DNA of 64,000 nucleotides, taken from contig JAGUCH010000003.1 of assembly GCA_019096065.1 (NCBI GenBank), forward strand, positions 7,750,001 through 7,814,000, given 5' to 3'. This stretch comes from Paracyclopina nana. Its lineage: Eukaryota > Arthropoda > Copepoda > Cyclopoida > Cyclopettidae. Positions 20,464-31,367 of this stretch are shown here, piece after piece. Position numbers and translations under genes: made by a program. Every line of letters starts with the position of its first letter. The stretch's first letter is position 1. Under the pieces are notes generated by a model. That model was not told the origin of the DNA. It made no database searches and worked only from the letters and a program-made list of their open reading frames with translations.

Positions 20464-22230
20464 TCAATTGTATGGCAAGGAAGTTTGGCTGTAAAGCCTT
20501 CTTGCAGCGCAAATCACTGCAACTGCATCAATATCGAGGCTGAATTTGTTGGCAACAAAGCAGTTCTGGCCACCATTTTTTGATGTATTCCATTTGACCA
20601 CAGTGTCCAAATCATCCAAAGCTAATTGGCAAATATCTCCTTTCCGTGACACTCGGTACGCGAAGATGCCCTATTTAGAAAAGTCGTGTAGAGCATGTTT
20701 CTCATTTTATAATTGAAAGTCCACTCACAACATTGAGTCCCAAAGAGTAAATCTTGGACAGTAACCTTGTCCTACTTCATATCCAAGATCGTTGTCCTGT
20801 TGCTCCACAGTATAAATAAGCTCACCGTTACTGAAAATACAATGGATGGATTGGAGTATTTTGGCTGGAAAGCGCTGCTTACATCTCTGCTGTTTCAATC
20901 TTGCTGATTCTGGCAATTGTTGCATAGAAATGCTCGTCGGGGATTTGAGTGTGAGACAAAAATTCCAAGAAATTCTGGCACACTGGGTGATGAAGCATAA
21001 ATTCTACAAAGTCTCTTCTAACAAATACATTTTTGACTCCTTTGAATATTTTCATATCATACGGGGTGGAGGTGACTTTTTCTCCTCTTCTATCTTTGCA
21101 TCCAGATGTGTCACTATATTAAAAACCGATTACGGTTTCGTGGAAGACCAAGGGAATGGCCATCCACAAAAATAAAAAAAATAATAATAACAAAAAACTT
21201 TTTTAGTGACTCACCAGTCATTCTCATCATATTTGTAAGCATGCCTGTTGTGGTAAGATTTGGAATAGTGTGAAAAGGTGGTGATCTTCTGATGATTTTT
21301 AATAACTGACAATCTTCCTGAGAGGTCATCAACAGAGTAAAGAGGCAACTCAGTTCCAGCCAAGTTGATAGCATACTCCCATGGGCTAAATATTACTTGT
21401 TTGGTTAAGGTTGGCGGAGCCCAAAAATATATGCTTGTGAACTCACTGATCTTTCAAGGCCAACAATTGCTCAAAGCATGTCAAATCCGCTTTTAATAAA
21501 GATATTCCACCCCATTTAATGTCAGTTGTATTTGCCGCCAAAAATATTTTGGTCTCTGGATAAAGCTGCTGGTAACAACTAACTATTCCGCGTATGGCAT
21601 AGGCCACTTCTTTAGGGGCATTATTGCCAATATAAATGCAGTAGGCATTGTAAGGCCTAAACGTCAAATGTAAAAGCACTTCAAAAAGTCCTGGCTGATT
21701 ATGAACAATGTAAAAGAAGGCAATTTTGGTAGAGACGTCGTCTTTCATTGAACTAAGCAAACAAATCATGATAAGTAAACCGAGATACATTCATTGTTTA
21801 CTTGATTACTTATGATAAGCAATTGCAGAACTCCCTAAATTGATGATTTTAAGGTACTCCTCCAAGTAAGAATTACATTCACTTACTCTTTGCTCAACCT
21901 TTTCTATGGCTAACAGTTCATGGAACAGGTTTTTCATTGGTTTGAGCTCATCATAGTCTTTTGAAACTTTGAGCTCCGAAAGCTCATCTTCAATTTCTTT
22001 TCTTGAAAATGAGCAAGATTTGTCATGGTAACTGTGATTCATTATGCCAATTTATCTACTTACTTTGGTTCGTCAACAATCAAATTTCGCCAAAAATCGC
22101 GAAAGACTCGGTTATTGGTTAATTGCCGAGGTTGTAGCCAACCTAGATAAGACACAAGCAAAAATATTCCCACCGTGAAGATCGTAATGTATGTTCTTTT
22201 TGCACTCGTTAGTGCGCAAGTACTTTTCAT
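20464..22230 (-). CDS. GT14-family (GCNT-like) Golgi glycosyltransferase, possible frameshift at the last junction
   Basis: Core-2/I-branching type GT14 enzymes transfer GlcNAc or xylose in the Golgi. Minus-strand exons are 22230-22064, 22001-21810, 21752-21447, 21385-21215, 21113-20883, 20830-20729 and 20670-20464. Exon 1 encodes a type II signal anchor (TYITIFTVGIFLLVSYLGWL). The GT14 core is clear: IAFFYIVHNQPGLFEVLL, WGGISLLKADLTCFEQLLAL, YAINLAGTELPLYSVDDL, GVKNVFVRRDFVEF, PDEHFYATIARI, YCPRFTLWD, then NCFVANKFSLDIDAVAVICA. The first six exons are in phase. The seventh needs phase 0 but receives phase 2, so the model breaks there: a one-base indel, an unusual splice, or decay. Exon 2 could instead start at 22031, leaving a 32-nt intron. 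A degraded partial copy lies at 32366-32675. Confidence 0.75.
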
Positions 22231-22293
22231 CTTATCGTGATGACCAAAATCAACTGTATGCCAATGCTTATCTACTTACTTTGCCTTGTTTGT

Positions 22294-22491
22294 TGTAGCA
22301 GGAACGCGGGTATACGGGTGTGCTCTGTAGGCGCGCAGCGAGCGCCACGTCCCGGTGAAATGAATTGTACAGCAGTTAATAAACGGACGTATTCGAGTGA
22401 ACACCTCGACTAGTTTCTAGGTAGTACGATCTGCCATCACTACCCGCGGGCGCGCGTGTCACCCTCGGGGGGTCTATACGAACCTCCTACC
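22294..22491 (+). repeat. 5' LTR
   Basis: It is 198 bp, starts TGTAGCAGGAACGC and ends CTCCTACC. It is identical to the 3' LTR except for the last base (C here, A there). AATAAA inside (about 22378) may act as the poly(A) signal. Confidence 0.95.
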
Positions 22492-23579
22492 AGTTGGCTC
22501 GGTGCTGAGGACAACTCCCCGAGTTATCAACACCTTCGCCCCAACAAACCCGCAAATAAGGGACAGCAATATGGCTAAGCAAACAGCCAAATGGGGCCAA
22601 ATGGGCGTGGCAAGGAGCCACACCCGCAGGCCAATACTATGTTCCAAGCAAACCACTGGTGACACTGACAGCAAGCCGTCGCCCTTACACCAGTCAAGCA
22701 TCCGTGCCTCATAATAACAGAGAGCACAGCATCCACCCCAGGTCAAGGCCGGGCGCGTCCCTTGAGGCCGTACGCCCGGATCGCATGGAGGTGTTGTGGC
22801 AGTAGGCATCGCGACAATACAGCAGAAAATCGCGAATACGCTGCCAGCCGGCTATCGTACGCCGAGCAAGCTCGTCCTCGGCTGAGGCTGCGCCACAGAG
22901 AATGGCGGGCATCACCAGGAGAGCACAGGCCCTCAGGCAGCAGGATCGCTGTACACCTGAGTCGCCATAATAGCCTCGCCCTCGCAATAAGGCCACCATT
23001 GGAGCCGTAGCAGGGAGGCTGCGTTACTTGGCAGAAAAACGCAATTTGTCAGAACGATCCATGTTAATGATTGCATTAAGATAAATAAACAACAACTAAC
23101 CACACGCTCCCAAACACTGTGCGCGCGTGCAGTCAAAAGAAATCAGGCCACGACTACTGATTACCCCCGAGAAGCACACCTCGGGAAGCCGCCAGGCGGA
23201 CCCCAGCGGCGGGCCGCAAGGCGAAGGCCGGAAAGGCTTGGCTCTTGAAGAGCCGGTCAAGGATCACTGAGCAATGTAATAATGGGGGAAGTTAATCCCT
23301 TGACCCGTAGATGGGTCGGCTTCAGCTGCTTATCGCTAATCTGCTCACGGCCACTTTCGAGATCTGATATGGCCAAGCACGAAATATGGTCATAAATGGT
23401 CACTCTTGAGACCTAGCATTGTGTTGCGCAAATACGGTTGTAAACAAACCTAAGCCGCTGGCCTCTTTATGGCCAAATTCCCAAGGTTGCTCCAATATAG
23501 CTAAATAGCTAAAATTGGCCGCCTAAATCACCGGTCGTAAACCGGATCGCGTAAACAATCTCGAGAGAGAGTCGTTTTA
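22492..23579 (+). other. LTR-element leader and unrecognisable 5' gag region
   Basis: TGGCTCGGTGCTGAGG from 22495 is in the position of a primer binding site; I could not assign the tRNA. The following kilobase should encode the N-terminal half of Gag, but no long plus-strand frame exists and I see no matrix or capsid motif. It may be rearranged or contain a nested insertion. Confidence 0.5.
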
Positions 23580-24211
23580 AAACAATTTGTCAGAGGGGCC
23601 AGAAATCCCCTGCTGGCCGCCCAGCAAAAGTCGGACGAGGCCATCCCGCAATGGCATGCCCGCCTGAGGAGCATCTTTGTCCGGGCTAGGCCAGAGCTCG
23701 CCAAGGAGGTCGAAACGTACCCCGACCTCATCCGCATCTTTGTCACCAAAATGCACTGCAAGGACGTCGTGATGGGCCTCGCCGGGTACAAGTTCACCAC
23801 CATGGCTGACGCCCTGGAGGCGGCCTGCCAAGCCGAGTGCTGGATGACAATCGGGCAAAGCATTCCTCTGATGCCGATGCCGACATCACCTGCTTCTACT
23901 GCGAGAGGAAAGGCCATCGCCGGGCTGAGTGCCGTGCCCTCGAGCGGGACAAGCGCAACAACCGCTACAACCCCAAGACCAACAAGTGGCACCGAGCTGC
24001 GAGCCAACTGCAGCAACGCTCTTCCTCTTCGGGCAAGTGGGGATCGACCCAGCCTTCGGACCGTAAGCGGTCCTCCGACTCCAACCCGTCCAATGGCAAG
24101 CAGTCCGCCGGCAAGCGCCCCAAGGTCAACGAGATTAGTGAGGCCGGCCCTGAGACCGAGTCGGAAGCATCGGGGAATACACCGGCGGGAAACGACCCGA
24201 CCCGGTTGTAG
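23580..24211 (+). pseudogene. gag: gag remnant: capsid C-terminal part and CCHC nucleocapsid
   Basis: A capsid-like frame (from about 23582, with FVRGARNPLLAA and WHARLRSIFVRARPE) runs to about 23845. Then a different frame (23837-24211) carries the zinc knuckle CFYCERKGHRRAEC, a proper C-x2-C-x4-H-x4-C, followed by a basic nucleocapsid tail. The frame change means Gag cannot be made as one chain from this copy unless a programmed shift is used. I see no classical slippery site. Confidence 0.7.
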
Positions 24212-24246
24212 AGGGCTCCGCCCGGGTCACTCCAGCATCCCTCATC

Positions 24247-24738
24247 TTGGCCGCATTAGACCACATCACCCAGCATAAACAATTTCTAACTCAAGTGCCA
24301 GTGCACATCGGCCGCATCAAGACGCGAGCCTTAGTGGACAGCGGAAACAGCTGGCGCACTTGCATCTCCGAGGACTTTGCTAAGCGACTAGGAGTCCTCC
24401 CTCACGGGCTGCGGCCCTTGGAGGACATGACTGCCGTGGGCACGGCCCACGCCCGTCATCGGCTGCAAGTGCTGGGGGAGCTCAAGCAGCCCCTACGAGT
24501 GCAGTTTGGGGAGCACCCCCACGTGTTCTCCATCCGCCCTGCGGTAGTGCGTAACCTGTCGATGGACTTCAAACTCTCAGGGCCCTTCTTGAGCCACCAC
24601 CGAATAGACCAGCTCCACTCGCGGGGCGCCCTGAGAATCCACGGCCAATGTGTTCCGTTGGTCGGGGCCCTGTCGGCCTCTAGCCAGCCTCTTCCGGGGG
24701 AATACCCAGTATGCGTCCTCCGGCCGGCCACCGGCTGA
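24247..24738 (+). pseudogene. Aspartic protease domain of the LTR element
   Basis: The frame of 163 codons contains TRALVDSGN with the D-S-G active-site triad, preceded by the hydrophobic strand of a retropepsin (FLTQVPVHIGRIKTRAL). It ends shortly before the reverse transcriptase frame at 24711 and overlaps it by a few codons in another frame. By itself the domain looks intact, but it is listed as part of a broken polyprotein. Confidence 0.7.
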
Positions 24739-27700
24739 AAGAAAATGACCTTCTCCGCCGACATCCTGAACGCCTGAGGGCGGCCGCGTCTCTGCTGGCT
24801 GCGTACCTGGGCGCCTTCTCCTTCGATGGCCGCACTGGGCAGACCAAGCTGGTGGAGCATGCGATCGACCTCAAGCCTGGCGCTCGACCGATCAACATTC
24901 GGCGGAGGCCCATCAACCCCAATTTGGAGGCCTCCCTGAAGGAGCAGATCCACAAGTGGCTGGAGGAAGAGGTCATCACCCTGATCTCGTCCCCATGGTC
25001 AGCCCCGCTGGTTCCCGTCGCAAAAGGACGGCAACCTCCGATGGTGTGTAGACTATCGTGAGCTCAACAAAATCACGGTAGTCGACTCCCACCCCATCGG
25101 AGGCGTGCGGGACAACCTGAGCGGCTAGCCCGCTCCACTGTGTTCTCCACCCTGGACGCGGTGGGCGCCTTCAATGTGGTGCCGATCCGCGCTGAAGATG
25201 TAGAGAAGACTACCTTCTCCACTGGGGACGGCTCGTACGCTTTCCTGAAAATGCCCATCGGGCTCACGAACGCCCCCAAGACATACAGCCGCTTGAACCG
25301 CCTGGTACTGGAAGGTGTGCCGTGGGACGTGGCTCTGCCCTACCTGGACGACTGTTTGGTTCACTCCCCCGACTTTGACTCGCACTTGAAGAACCTCAAG
25401 ATCGTCCTCCAGGCACATCAAAAGGCAGGCCTGTTGCTCAAGCCCACAAAGTGCCACCTCTTCCAGACCAGGGTGACTTACCTCGGGCACGTCGTCACCC
25501 CGAAAGGATTGGAAGTCATGCCAGCTTACATAGATCTCATCCGCAAGTGGCCGCTGCCTAACACTCGCAAGCTCCTTCGAATATTCATGGGCAAGGCCAA
25601 CTACTACCGGGCCTTCATTGAAAAGTACCAGCACATTGCCACGCCGCTAACTGCACGGCTCTTCAAGGATGACGGCACTCCCGACACCCAGGCCTTCGAG
25701 CCCTCGCAGGAATACCGCGACGCCTTCGAAGAGATCAAGAGACGGCTTGTGTCGGCCCCGGTCCTCGCGTACCCCGACTTCGCGTCCCCGAACCCGTTCA
25801 TCTTGGACACCGATTTCTCCCAAGAGAACAGGGCGGTGGGGGCGGTTCTGTCCCAGGTGCAGGGCGGCAAAGAGCGAGTCATTCTGTACGGGGCAAAGAA
25901 GTTGACCCCGGCCCAGAGCAACTACTCCGCCAACCAAGGAGAGCTGGTCGCTGTCATTATCTTCATCAAGCAATTTAAGTACTACTTGCAGCATCGACGG
26001 TTCATTCTCCGGACCGATCATCGGGCTCTGCTATGGATTCGCTCCATGGAGGCTCCAACGGGCATGCTGGCCAGGTGGCTCGACACCATCTCCAACTACG
26101 ATTTTGAGGTCGTCCATCGGGCAGGTACCAAGCATGGCAATGCCGATTCCCTCAGCCGGGCACCTCATCTGGACCAAACGGGAGACCACATTAGCTCTGA
26201 AGTCTCTGACGACGACTTCTTCCGCGTGGCCAGCCTGAAGCTCATCCCCACCAAACCGGAGCTATGGGCCGAAGCTCAGGAGGAAGACGACAACCTCGTG
26301 ACGCTTCGCCAACTGGTCAAACTCCAGCAAGCTCCCTCCAGAGCCCACCTCGATGCCGCTTCCGCCCGAGGGCGAGTACTCATGGAACAATTTGACAGCC
26401 TGTGCCTAGACCCGCAAGGAGCTCTCCGGCTGCGTGATCCTCAGGGCCGGCCCTCGACTCGGCTTGTCGTACCTCGCAAATGGGAGGAGGCCAGCCTGAG
26501 GCACGTGCATGAAACCATGGGGCACCAAGGCCGAGACAACCTGATCCACCAGGCAGCTCAACACTTCTATTTTCCAAATATGGCCAGGACTGCTAATGAG
26601 GTTGTGAAATCCTGTTTGCTATGCCAGAAGACCAAACCCGCAGCCTTGGATCAGCGACACACCTTGGTGCCACGCCATGCTGGATTCCCGTTCCAAGTGC
26701 TCAGCCTTTGTGTTGTGGGGCCGTTGAAGCGCTCATCTACCCAGCACCTGTATCTGTGCACGGCCAAGTGTGTATTTAGCAAATGGATTTAGGCTTTTCC
26801 ATGCCGGTCCAATTACGCTGAGACCGCGGTACGAGTTCTCACCACGGAAATCATCCCCCGATTAGGGCTGTCTGAGCGCTTGCACCCCGACCAGGCTATG
26901 CACTTCACAGCACATCTCATGAGGGAAGTATGCTTGGCCTTGGGCATCAAGGCTACCACCACGCCGTCGTATAACCCGAAAAGCAATCCGGTGGAGCGGG
27001 CCCATCGCGACCTGAACGAGCTCATACGTAAGATGATCAAGGGGCACTATTCTAAATGGGCTGAAGTAGTGCCGTTTGCATTATTTATTTTACGTACTAC
27101 CAGAAACCGCTCCACTGGGCTAGCTCCCTATGAGATTGTGTTCGGCAGGCAACCTACCACCAACCTCGACCTCATCTTCGGGGACCCACAGCCAGCGGTG
27201 CACAAGGCAACAGAAGCCGGTCGTTTTGCCAAGCAATTACGAGAACGAATACAACTCGCGCATGAATGGGCTCGTAAGAACATCTCTGCATCCATTGAAC
27301 GGCAGAGACGTGCCTACCATATGGATAAACAAGCCTTCTCTCCAGGTCAGAAGGTGTGGTTGTTCACGCCAAAAGTTGTGCGGTTAATATCCAAGAAACT
27401 GCAAACTTTCTGGACCGGCCCTTGGACCATAGAGAAGAGGATCAATGAGCTCACGTACGAAATCTCGACAGACCCTTCATAACCCCCAACCAAAAAGCAA
27501 GTCGTCTCGGTGGACCGGTTAAAATTGTACATCGCACCTTCAGATCAACAAGCAGAGATGACCACAGCTCCCCCAATGGAAAACATGGATTTCGACATGC
27601 CCGGAGATGAATCCGCCGAGCACATGCACGACAACGACTTAGCCTCTAACGAGCAGCCCAGCGAAACCACGTACTCGTTCGAATATGCAGTGGCACCCAC

Positions 27701-28259
27701 GGATCGTGAATATGGATTTCCACACGCGAAAGACGATCCTATTCCACCATTCAATGACGATCCAACCATTCCGCAATACGACTGCACCACGTTTGAACAC
27801 ATGTCACAAGATGATACTAATACCCCACCAAACGAGAATGATATTCATGACCAGATCATCCCCGATGACGGTAACAACGACTCGCCGCCGCAATCACCAA
27901 TAGCTCAACCACCAGCAAGGAAAAGAAGAACGGGAACAGAAATGCTACAGGGATACTCCCAGCAGATATTAGGGGGCCAAGAGAAACTCGCAGAAACATC
28001 GCGCTCAAGAACCAGAAGTGGCGACAAACAATCCCGTCGCGACAAAGCCCTACTGCCCCTACAACAAGCACCAACTGCACCAGCTATGCCTGAAGTAACA
28101 AGGTATCTGCTGCCGCTGCTAGAGCCGCGGCCACCACCAATAAGACCGTCAATACCATCAACAATCCCAGAACTACAGCGTTCACACACATCATCATCAT
28201 CGTCACAAGGGCAACATTCTAACACATCAACACCGATTTCAGACAATGTATTTGATTAA
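24711..28259 (+). pseudogene. pol: pol: reverse transcriptase, RNase H and integrase, broken by frameshifts and stops
   Basis: Reverse transcriptase begins at 24711-25061. It shifts frame near 25020, where the text expected in the family continues in another frame, and meets a stop near 25127. A 550-codon frame (25140-26792) carries the RT YLDD active site (25341-25352), RNase H (LDTDFSQENRAVGAVLSQ, LRTDHRALLWI) and the integrase HHCC zinc finger (about 26510-26640). It stops at 26792. The integrase core resumes at 26880-27482 with the second Asp (LHPDQAMHF) and the Glu (NPVERAHRDLNELI) of DDE. The place of the first catalytic Asp reads CVVGPL, so that residue is lost. The chromatin-side tail (27510-28259, VDRLKLY then a proline/glutamine-rich region) follows another stop. 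Not functional as sequenced. Confidence 0.85.
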
Positions 28260-28456
28260 ATGCGCATATTGCTGCCCTCATACAAAAGTTTGGGGGGGTG
28301 GCAACACGCACGCAAAAACAGTAAAACCAAAAACTTTCGCATTCTGGCCACAAAATTATGACAGCCCAATAATTTATTACTCCTCTCTTCCAGTTCTGAG
28401 TACCAGTGCTAATCGTTTAATTCGCCACTATAAGGAAATGTTATAACCCACAAATC

Positions 28457-30922
28457 ATGACGCCAGTAAGCTGCCTTCTTTGGCCCTCCACGTACCTGAT
28501 GGCCTTCTTCGTGTACTCGTACTGGATCCTGTTCAGTGAACTGGCCCAGGCTGCCGTGGTCCCGGGGACATCACCCAGGAGTCGCGTCGCCGATCTCTAC
28601 ACCCCGGACGCGAAGGTCACGTCGTTCACCACATACGACTGTGCACACCCCGACGCCATCCACGAGGCCATCGACCTGAGCCAGCCAGAACTCTGCGAGG
28701 ACATTAGGAGCGCATATCAGGCCCCCGTCAACATCACGGTCCAGGTGCTTCAGACCGCATCGACCCTCTCGATCAAGGCCTTCCGGTGCAGGGTACACTT
28801 GTCCCGACAGGTGAAGAGATGCGGGTATGATAGCATCAGCTACGGCAGCCAAATGACCGACGTCAACAGGCCCTACCTGGTGACCCCGCAAGCTTGCCGG
28901 GAGGCCGCCGAGAAGCATTACCTGATTGTAGAGAACAAGAAGGTGGCGATAGCTCTCAATAATCCGACCTCGCTCTCCTACTTCTCCAAAGGAGGATTGG
29001 ACAAAGACCACAAGTGTACCACCACCACCTTCACCAGCGGAGGCGTGACGTTTTACAAGTCGTATGAGACCACCACCATCCACGCACTGGTGGAGCCGAT
29101 TTACGGAAAGCTGAATACGGCCAATGGACGGGTGGTGTTCTCCAACCACCTGACAGCGAACTTTCAGGACCTCATCGTACGAGACGACGCGGAGGGCACC
29201 ATCGTGTGGCCCAAACGGAAATCACCTCGCTGCGAGGACGAACTCAGCGAAGTTTATCGAGGGCCTGCCGTGCTCTATCCTCATAGGAACGCCACCAGCC
29301 TTATGGGAGGAGCCGGACATCTCGGTGATCTCCTACTGCTAGCCCATGAGGAGGAATCAAGGTTCGCGGGGTTCGTCCTCAAAGGTGTACAGTCAATGTG
29401 TCAGCGGAAGCTGTTCACCACCCAGTTGAGGGATTTCGCCATCCTCTTGGTGGGACCCAGAGAAGGACCCCTCCAAGCCAAATACCTGCACCCGGAGGAC
29501 ATGGATGGAGCCAACATTCAAACGCAGCTCGCCTTTGTGCACTCCCAACATGCGCTGCACATTCAGGACCGATTCAAATTTCTACAGGAATTAATTTGCA
29601 AAAACGAGCATGCAATTCTCCATTCCAAGTTGCAGAGCATGGCCTCCGGATCGTCGTCATATGCCACCCTGGACAGCCATGGGCCCGGCCACCTCGTCAC
29701 GCGGGCGGGGGCAGTGGCCTACGTGACTTCCTGCTACCCAGTACAAGCGGTCACCCGGTCCATCGACAACTGTAACCAGGAGATCCCCGTGCTAGTCAAC
29801 AACGAGACCCGATTCGCGGACCCGCTGTCATTTATTCTGACCGATCGGCCGAGTGTGGTCCCATGCGACTCGATCACGCCTATCAAGTGGCGCATACACA
29901 ACCAATGGATGTGCGCCACACCCCAGATTCATGCCTGCATCGCCCCGTCCCAGCTCAACCCTATGTCCGATGCGGCCCCGCGCAGCCATCAGTACGACAT
30001 CAGCCGCGGCTTGGGCGGTGGCGTGTTCTCCGCGGAGCAGCGGGCCAACCACATCTTATACCTCCACCTCTTCAGTAGCCGGGAGGCGGTGGTCAACACG
30101 ATCACCAGCAACGTGCTGCATAACTCCCTGATCACGGGCAGTCGCTCCACCACCTTCTGGTCTCAGGAGGACATCGACCAAATGGTGGACCACGTGGGAA
30201 GTGCGATCATTCCCTTCTTTAGTTCTGTCGGGAAGTACTACTCGTACTTCACCGGGTTCCTCATCACTGTGGGCCTCCTGAAGCTGATCCTGGGTGCCGT
30301 ACTACGCATGATCATCCTCTACCGCCGGCGCGGCTTTGGGTGGTGGATGTTGCTGGCGATCTGGCACACGGCGTTCCTGATGGTGGAAATGCTGTGGAGG
30401 ATGGTGACCAACCTGGGGCAGGATCAGATCCTGTTCCCCGGGGGCGACAGCGATGATGAACGGCCCTCTCGCCGAGGACGCCGCCACCCCAGGGGCAGGA
30501 CTACCCAAGCATTCCGCCTGGCCAACTTGGGCAGCTCCGACGACGACGACGACGAGGATGCACCGCCCAAGTACGCGACGGCAGCCGCCGGCGCCACGGG
30601 TGTGGAAGGGGACGAGGCTGCTCCTATCACTAGACGTGGGTTTCGCCAGCGACTGCGAGAAGCCCTCTCCCAAGAACAGGACTCGGTTTATAAGAACCTA
30701 CAGGCACAGGTGGATGTGCTGGCTCGGCAGAACGAGTCGATGCATACTTATCTGATGACAGTACTGCCCGCCGCTACGGTGCCCTCCGCCGCATCTACTC
30801 CTCTCAAGCCATTCCCGGAAGTCGCGGCTACCCCGGCACCACCTATCTCCCCGGTTCGGCCTGCTACGCCCAGACAACGGACCGTGGGCCCCCGTCGTGA
30901 GGACACGACAACCCTTCAGTAG
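28457..30922 (+). CDS. env: env-like glycoprotein of the LTR element, intact 821-residue ORF
   Basis: The frame is open from ATG 28457 to TAG 30922, just before the purine tract and 3' LTR. A hydrophobic N-terminal segment (about 13-33) acts as signal peptide. The ectodomain is cysteine-rich, with a conserved-looking block around residues 50-160 (TTYDC, VQVLQT, FRCRVHLSRQVKRCGY). A long hydrophobic region (about 592-650) forms the membrane anchor. It is followed by a cytoplasmic tail with an Asp-rich stretch and a coiled-coil-like segment. The cysteine spacing resembles glycoproteins of chuvirus-like negative-strand RNA viruses that several arthropod retroelements have captured, rather than baculovirus F-type Env. 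That assignment is inference. Among the element's genes only this one is unbroken. Confidence 0.8.
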   Translation: MTPVSCLLWPSTYLMAFFVYSYWILFSELAQAAVVPGTSPRSRVADLYTPDAKVTSFTTYDCAHPDAIHEAIDLSQPELCEDIRSAYQAPVNITVQVLQTASTLSIKAFRCRVHLSRQVKRCGYDSISYGSQMTDVNRPYLVTPQACREAAEKHYLIVENKKVAIALNNPTSLSYFSKGGLDKDHKCTTTTFTSGGVTFYKSYETTTIHALVEPIYGKLNTANGRVVFSNHLTANFQDLIVRDDAEGTIVWPKRKSPRCEDELSEVYRGPAVLYPHRNATSLMGGAGHLGDLLLLAHEEESRFAGFVLKGVQSMCQRKLFTTQLRDFAILLVGPREGPLQAKYLHPEDMDGANIQTQLAFVHSQHALHIQDRFKFLQELICKNEHAILHSKLQSMASGSSSYATLDSHGPGHLVTRAGAVAYVTSCYPVQAVTRSIDNCNQEIPVLVNNETRFADPLSFILTDRPSVVPCDSITPIKWRIHNQWMCATPQIHACIAPSQLNPMSDAAPRSHQYDISRGLGGGVFSAEQRANHILYLHLFSSREAVVNTITSNVLHNSLITGSRSTTFWSQEDIDQMVDHVGSAIIPFFSSVGKYYSYFTGFLITVGLLKLILGAVLRMIILYRRRGFGWWMLLAIWHTAFLMVEMLWRMVTNLGQDQILFPGGDSDDERPSRRGRRHPRGRTTQAFRLANLGSSDDDDDEDAPPKYATAAAGATGVEGDEAAPITRRGFRQRLREALSQEQDSVYKNLQAQVDVLARQNESMHTYLMTVLPAATVPSAASTPLKPFPEVAATPAPPISPVRPATPRQRTVGPRREDTTTLQ

Positions 30923-30930
30923 GGGGAAGT

Positions 30931-31128
30931 TGTAGCAGGAACGCGGGTATACGGGTGTGCTCTGTAGGCGCGCAGCGAGCGCCACGTCCCGGTGAAATGA
31001 ATTGTACAGCAGTTAATAAACGGACGTATTCGAGTGAACACCTCGACTAGTTTCTAGGTAGTACGATCTGCCATCACTACCCGCGGGCGCGCGTGTCACC
31101 CTCGGGGGGTCTATACGAACCTCCTACA
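30931..31128 (+). repeat. 3' LTR
   Basis: It is 198 bp and preceded by the purine tract AGGGGGAAGT (30921-30930). It differs from the 5' LTR only at its last base. Confidence 0.95.
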
Positions 31129-31214
31129 TTGTCACCTTTCTAGAGTTTTTCAGAAGATTAGCGGCGAAATCGGACAGCACGGCGTTTTTATCACGTTGTC
31201 GTAGAAACGAAAAA

Positions 31215-31304
31215 CTGAGCGCTCGAGCTGGCTGTGACCTAACTGTGCTAAAGAGTCAAGTTACGTCTCCTGATCATGCTGATTTTCCATGTTGGAACCG
31301 GGCT
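31215..31304 (+). repeat. MITE family A, partial copy 1
   Basis: The right end is TTCCATGTTGGAACCGGGCT, preceded by AGTCAAGTTACGTCTCCTGA. It matches the right half of the copy at 31959-32112. The left terminus is missing or too diverged, so the start is approximate. Confidence 0.6.
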
Positions 31305-31367
31305 TATGTCTTCTAGCAGCACAAACCACTTCAATAATCACACAAAACTTGGGTGCTGTCACTAAGG

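Larger units (their letters stand above)
22290..31132 (+). mobile_element. Gypsy-type LTR retrotransposon with env-like gene, 8.8 kb
   Basis: Two 198-bp LTRs (22294-22491 and 30931-31128) start TGTAG and end CTAC(A/C). They are flanked by the 4-bp target duplication TTGT (22290-22293 and 31129-31132). Gene order is gag remnant, protease, reverse transcriptase, RNase H, integrase, env, which is the Ty3/Gypsy errantivirus-like order. A purine tract AGGGGGAAGT abuts the 3' LTR, and a TGG-starting candidate primer site (from 22495) follows the 5' LTR. The LTRs differ only in the last base, so the insertion is recent. Gag and pol are broken by several frameshifts and stops, whereas env is open throughout. 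The element is visibly more GC-rich than its surroundings. Confidence 0.95.

Noticed and set aside
22571-22714. Short frame at the 5' end of the LTR element as the gag start
   Set aside because: It is short, lacks any matrix or capsid feature and stops well before the recognisable capsid.
23751-24278. 175-codon frame overlapping the gag nucleocapsid
   Set aside because: It is the alternate frame of the zinc-knuckle segment, low-complexity Pro/Ser/Thr/Arg text without motif.
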